Shown: piece after piece, positions 59,149-64,000 of the stretch
Position numbering within the stretch: the stretch's first letter is position 1
Layout: the number at the start of each line of letters is the position of its first letter
Assembly (NCBI GenBank): GCA_037043015.1
Contig: CM073322.1
Coordinates: 32,297,864 to 32,361,863, forward strand
Length of the DNA: 64,000 nt
Direction of reading: 5' to 3'
Source of the DNA: Bryum argenteum
Lineage: Eukaryota; Streptophyta; Bryopsida; Bryales; Bryaceae
Notes under the pieces: generated by a model
Told to the model about the DNA's origin: nothing
Databases searched by the model: none
What the model saw: only the letters and a program-made list of their open reading frames with translations
Made by a program: the position numbers and the translations under genes

Positions 59149-60082
59149 TTAACCTCCAAACATCCCAACCTATTTGTAGACAATTTTATTTTTTTAAAGT
59201 GTCATAAATGAAAATGAAGGTAACTTATTCCGATTTCAATTGTACAATCTTATAGTAGACTTGTTGTAGGTCATGTGGACCAAAATTCGAGTTATGAAGC
59301 CCCATATATCGAGAGATAATAATGTATTAATAGTGAAAGAAAAATAAAAAAAATAAAAAAAAATAAAAAAAATAAAAAAATTGCAGAATTTCATCATCTT
59401 CACAGTAGTATGCAAATTTTACCAACATACCAATTGCAATAAAAAATTACCAACTAGGAAATTGTTCACCTTCATCTCAAAAACACCCTTGCACCAAAAA
59501 AATTAATGAAATTCATTAGCTCATTTACTAGCTATGCAATGGCAAAAACTACCAAATTTGTTTTACAAAGGGAAGTAGTCCAAAACTAGACCCTATGTAC
59601 TCAAACCTATGCCTTATCCTCAAGACATCTTTAATCTAGTCAAAAATTCTACCTCTAACTAGACCCTGATTGGAATCCATCTCAAAAAACAAAATTGAAA
59701 TCCAACAATGAATAATAGAGATATGGCTCCTCAAGTTTCATTCGTTTTTTGCGTTTTTCATTGTAGAAACATTGTTGCAAATTCAATACCAAAGTTAATT
59801 GGATCAAAAAGCTTCCAAGTAGGAAGTTGTTGGGATTCATCTTAAAATCATACCAATGTAAAAAAATATATATGAATAACTATTTCTAATTTCACATGAT
59901 TGACCGGCTTGCAATGGTGAAACATGCCTTAAACCAAAAGCTACCCTCCCTGCAATTTTTACAGCACTTGATTTGAGACTCAACCCAATAATAGAGTTCG
60001 GATGAAGAAGTTATGGCTCTTTGGAGTTTTTGTCATTCATCCAAACTGTAAAAGAATGGTCTTGGGGACCTTTAGGGGTTAA
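59149..60082. mobile_element. AT-rich non-autonomous repeat, copy B, TTAA-bounded
   Basis: The left end is TTAACCTCCAAA and the right end is GGACCTTTAGGGGTTAA. The right terminus equals that of the 46490 family, although the interior differs and instead matches 35150-36085. An AAATAAAA-type simple repeat lies at 59341-59380. It has no coding capacity. Confidence 0.6.
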
Positions 60083-60238
60083 ATCATATATATCTTTCAT
60101 AGGTTTGTATCGAAGTTCGTAACATCGTCAAAGCAAAATATATGTACCCTATCATTCATTAATCGAGCTCAAATTTTTCCACTAAACTAAAGACACGCAA
60201 TTTGGGCCTCAAAGTTTTATGCTCCTTACCTACTCAAA

Positions 60239-60506
60239 TTAACTCCTAAAGGTTTAAGAAAGCGGAAATCGCTTTTTGGAATTTCCGCAGGGAGAAAATT
60301 CAGCCAACTTTTACCATTATAATCTCAAAATTGGAGAAAAATTAACGGTTCAAATTTGACATTCAAGAAAAGGGTCAAGTTAACTTCAAGATCCTACGGT
60401 TGGATCTTCTAATCAATGCTTAGATTGAGTTTCTTTGCACCTGAAGTAGAAGAAGGTTTTTTTTTATAATTTAAACAATTCTGTATCAAGGACCTTTAGG
60501 GGTTAA
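60239..60506. mobile_element. TTAA-flanked MITE, family 2, copy 2
   Basis: Nearly identical to 46490-46756 throughout, for example GAAAGCGGAAATCGCTTTTT and AGATCCTACGGTTGGATCTT. The left end has decayed to TTAACTCCTAAAGGTTT, while the right end GGACCTTTAGGGGTTAA is intact. Confidence 0.8.
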
Positions 60507-60833
60507 CGGCAAGGTGGTTTTTCTTGACCCCAACTTCTTTATATGAACGAATCAAATGAGCTCCCTCCCAATTTTGACCTTTGCCATATGTTCCCTCCAC
60601 GGCTTTTGGAGCCATGGAAAAACTACCATGATCAATGCCCAAAATTGAATAATTGATTTTTACAATCCTTGTGAATATTTGTAAACATATTCTAACTGAA
60701 AATAACTAACAATTCATTGACATGAGTAGGTGAATAACTTGGGGATTTTATGTTAAAAGTTTGAAACCTTAGGTTTTCTACCAATCTCTCAATTTTTTTC
60801 ATTCAGATAGAAATTCACAAGCCTCTTAGTTAT

Positions 60834-61147
60834 TTAACCCTAAAGAAGACGCTCTACTCTGCACCTTCATAGAGCTGTTTTAACTCCTAAATTTCCTTGT
60901 TGCAAAACGGTCTAAGTCACAGAATTTGACCTTCCTTTAGATTAAGTTCAAAAAATCTCAATCTGAGTATTATTTGAAAGACTCAACTGTAAGATCTCAA
61001 AGTTCACTTGACATTCTTCTCACAGACCAAATTTGAACCGTTCATTCTTCCTCATTTGTGAGATTATAATGGTCAAAGTTGGCTGAGTTTCTCTCATGCG
61101 GGAACCTCCAAAACCCGTTTCGGGTTTTAAGGAAAGTTAGGGGTTAA
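60834..61147. mobile_element. TTAA-flanked MITE, family 2, diverged inverted copy
   Basis: Starts TTAACCCTAAAG and ends TTAGGGGTTAA. Its reverse complement contains CAGCCAACTTTGACCATTAT, AATCTCA and AACGGTTCAAATTTG in the same order as 46490-46756, so it is an older copy in the opposite direction. Confidence 0.6.
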
Positions 61148-62829
61148 GTATTTAAAATCTGTGAATAATTATTTTTTTGTTTTTCTTTGAATTTAATATT
61201 GCAACATCCAATCGCAGGATCTTGTTTGAAATTGTCTAATTAGTCCACCCACCAATTTTTATCAAATTTCAGAGTAAGAATCTCAGATACATTGAGTCAA
61301 AGCTCCAGTTTTTACAAAGATAACCTATCTTTTTTAAGCAAATCCACCACAATGTCGTGGATTTTGACATGGAGGGTTAAAGGGGTTGAGCGTTTAGGAA
61401 AGAGGAATTCAATATTCTTGATCCTAAGAGAAATCATGAAACTACCATAGTGAGGTTGATCATTGCTTGTTTAAAATTGGAAACTTAATGTTTTCGAGTG
61501 TAAAATCAAAGTGGTTGATGTTCTAAAGATTTTATAGAACTCCATCCCCTAAAGACTATTGGATTAAGAATAAATAAGGGAGGTGAATATATGGGTGAAG
61601 CATTTTTATATCATTGTAAATGTCATGTTATTTCTTGACTCTTGGTTTGTTGGATTTGGCAAAACTCTTCCTACTCCATGGTTGATTTTTGTCTTGTGGT
61701 TGACTTGGAAGCTTCCCTTCCATTAATCTTTTGTAATGATGATGAAAACATCCTTGAAAACAAATAAGGTTGAAGAAGACGTGTTTGAGAAAGTAGACCT
61801 TCTAATGCCATAATTCTGTGAAGATCCTCTCTTCAACGTTGAATTTACTTAAATCGATCTGAACTTCAAGGAAGACCATTGTCATATGTTTCTTTTGCTT
61901 TATGACATCACTTTTCCATATTTTGTGCATAAACAAAGTCTATAGATGTGTTGTTTAGTCATTGGTGTATAGATGTGAATGCATTTAGACTTAAACGAGA
62001 AACTAAGCAAAAATACACCAAATGAAAATACATGACATATGAAATGTTAGAATGATAATTTTGGAACTACACATAAGAAAGATGATCCTAAAAGGGTTTA
62101 GGGTTTAGGGTTTAGGGTTTAGGGTTTTGAACACATCAAGAAAAAAGGTGTATTCATGGTTTATGATTTTTTTCTATTTAAGTTGTTGTTCTAACAACAA
62201 TAATATTAAATAAATGTAACTTGGAAGTTCATTGAGTTGAGATAAAAAATAAAGTTTGGACTAGAAAATTTAATTGCTTGGCTTATAGCTGGAAGATTAT
62301 CTACATTGATTGTGAAATAAATAGTGCATTGAATAAAGCTATATTAAACCTACTAATGAACTATAGACATGGTGTAGAAGAACTAGGTTAGCTATTTAAA
62401 ATAAAATAAACTCAAATAGTGTCAATGTTTGTCTCTAGGAGGATAATTATTGATTTTTAGGTCTAATTTTTTGTTTATTTGTACCATTTTTGTACTTAAG
62501 TTGCATTCACGACAAGGCAACGTTTAAGTTTATCATTGTTTTGTTATATTCACTCTTACTAAAATCTGAACTTGGTATTCCAATTGTCTAAACATTAGTA
62601 ATCATTCTAGAACTATAAGTCCAATTTGCATCTAGTTTGGTTTTAAGCTTCCAATTTGTTTCCAGCCTAATCAGTCCGGATTGGAACTCCGTTAGCATGG
62701 AACCCATGCCCCTAGGAGCAACTGACGGTTAACTTTTGTCAGCTGGTTAATCGTCGTCATTGTCCTACATAATGCTAGTGGGGGAGGGGAACATGCACAT
62801 TTTATTTCCTACAATAATCTGCTAGCTAC
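61148..62829. other. AT-rich intergenic DNA
   Basis: No gene or long repeat recognised apart from the short TTTAGGG tract. Confidence 0.45.
62094..62124 (+). repeat. interstitial telomere-type tract
   Basis: GGG followed by four perfect TTTAGGG units, the Arabidopsis-type plant telomere repeat. Confidence 0.9.
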
Positions 62830-63126
62830 TTATTGAATGTAAACCCGTTTCCGCTGTTTCTGGAACGCTTCGTTGTACACGCTGAGTTTTGAGTATAATC
62901 TTGGCAACAAGTAGCTACATCTTGGGAAGAAAGCGGTCCAAGGGCAAGAAATCCACTTTGTAATATCTCCGTGCTTGTTGCTTATATTGAAGTCAATTGT
63001 TCGCTCTTCCTCCGTGCGCATGAGCTTTGCTTTGAAAATCTGGAGTTCCGCTAAGGTGGTGCTACCCTTGATCATTACCTCTGCGAGTACACAATAGTGA
63101 TTCACAATACCAGCAAGTACACCCAT
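62830..63126 (-). CDS. hypothetical 98-aa ORF (doubtful)
   Basis: An uninterrupted frame beginning MGVLAGIVNHYCVLAEVMIK in otherwise AT-rich DNA. The middle is mixed (MRTEEERTIDFNISNKHGD) and the tail basic (QKQRKRVYIQ). I see no family motif, and no splice sites were confirmed. It lies beside a dispersed repeat and may be a gene fragment. Confidence 0.25.
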   Translation of the reverse strand: MGVLAGIVNHYCVLAEVMIKGSTTLAELQIFKAKLMRTEEERTIDFNISNKHGDITKWISCPWTAFFPRCSYLLPRLYSKLSVYNEAFQKQRKRVYIQ

Positions 63127-63129
63127 GTG

Positions 63130-63440
63130 GTGTTTTACACTTTCCTACTACACAAAGAGTTGTTAATGAGCGTTACGTGGAGATTAGTGTAACACATAAC
63201 ATTTGATAACAAATAACACTATTTCTCAACTCTCTTGAAGTAGTGTTCACTTTGGGCCACCATTACAATCAATATCCCTTGTCTCTTCTTCAAGCCACTA
63301 ATTACACCACTTTCAATAAACTCTTCCACTTGCAAGAAACTTTGCATGCTCTCACATTCAGTTTACTCCAATTACTGTTGTAACACTATGGTGACGTGTT
63401 ACACGTTCGACAAGTAACACTGGTTAACAACTCTCGTGTA
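63130..63440. repeat. dispersed repeat, copy 2
   Basis: Corresponds to 56785-57060, with the same order of phrases. Just after it, TTTAGGGGTTAA at 63449-63460 is a lone TTAA-type right terminus without a visible left partner. Confidence 0.6.
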
Positions 63441-63460
63441 GCGACTTTAGGGGTTAAAAG

Positions 63461-64000
63461 CCATTCATACGGAGTGAGTCTTGATTCCAATAGTACAGTC
63501 TCTAGTATCTAGAGCTGCATATAAAGAATGTATGTACCAGTATTTCGAGAATACAAGGGACTAAGGTGGAATGACCTTAAACCGCGTGGCCCCCCAGAAG
63601 CGCAAGTTAGACCGCCTCTGTAGCCGCCCATGGTGTGACCTTATTGCACGCACAACAATTTCATAAATAGTGACTGGATATGGAATCGTGTAGGGAGGTG
63701 GTTGGTTCATGGTTCATGGCTCATTAACTCTATTTTGCACGGTTTTAGCTACATGCGTGAGCGCCACAAAGTATTGGTCCGTCGGAAAAAAAGATGAGTC
63801 CACTGATCACTTTAAAGTCATGTACACTTTTGACTTCAAAAATTTGTAGTGCATTCAATTTATGCTATTTTATTTTCGAAATTTTTGCATTCACTCTCCC
63901 TCATGTTTTCCCATTCAAGAAAACTTACAAACAGTACACACGAGGTCCACAACCATGCTGAATCTTTTTTTTTTTTTTTTCTTGAACAGTATATGTTTTA
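63461..64000. other. intergenic, no gene seen
   Basis: Ends in a poly(T) run of about 17 at 63,965-63,981. Nothing else supported. Confidence 0.5.

Noticed and set aside
1..64000. tRNA or rRNA genes
   Set aside because: I looked for box-B-like GGTTCGAATCC and rRNA-like stretches by eye and saw none. A tRNAscan or Rfam search would be decisive.

Overview
The window is nuclear DNA of a land plant. The genes have short GT-AG introns with plant-type T-rich acceptors. Two predicted proteins begin with transit-peptide-like leaders. The families present are plant families: a PPR-CBS fusion, a four-ACT-domain ACR protein and a PhnB-like VOC protein. A plant chromovirus and an interstitial TTTAGGG tract are also present. 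I cannot fix the lineage from sequence alone. Nothing in it points to a particular flowering-plant family, and a non-seed plant is possible.

Layout. 1-3.9 kb: a doubtful two-exon gene, tandem repeats and AT-rich DNA. 3,933-12,034: a complete chromodomain-bearing Ty3/gypsy LTR retrotransposon with 1,296-bp LTRs, a 5-bp ATTTT target duplication, a tRNA-type primer site and a polypurine tract. Its LTRs are almost identical, yet its polyprotein frame is broken at least five times. It sits just upstream of an unusual convergent pair (12.07-14.46 kb): a ParB/sulfiredoxin-fold-like gene and a Myb/SANT-like gene, both damaged. 16.3-20.4 kb: an intact 14-exon PPR-CBS gene (686 aa) whose splice phases all agree. 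22.8-24.3 kb: a five-exon gene for a 300-aa, probably plastid-targeted, membrane zinc-ribbon protein. 24.9-25.5 kb: a TTA-flanked Harbinger/Tourist-like MITE. 26.2-27.0 kb: a spliced transcription unit with a 39-codon ORF. 29.3-32.6 kb: a coiled-coil protein gene. 33.8 kb: a single-exon VOC (PhnB-like) gene with a TATA box. 36.4-37.3 kb: CTF8, a cohesion and clamp-loader subunit. 37.8-40.9 kb: a badly decayed second gypsy element, itself split by a 935-bp element with ~300-bp inverted repeats. 50.2-52.0 kb, minus strand: a five-exon ACR protein (450 aa). 52-64 kb: almost no genes, rich in short repeats.

The single-copy genes are ordinary housekeeping or regulatory genes with no operon-like relationship. 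The unusual content is in the mobile DNA. First, the ParB-like/Myb-SANT pair looks like a two-gene cassette of unknown nature. Second, several elements bounded by TTAA with CCC...GGG inverted termini look like piggyBac-type or similar miniature transposons. Third, a retrotransposon inserted recently although its own coding frame is defective.

Exon boundaries were derived by hand from splice sites and reading phase. No database search was possible, so family names rest on recognised motifs.
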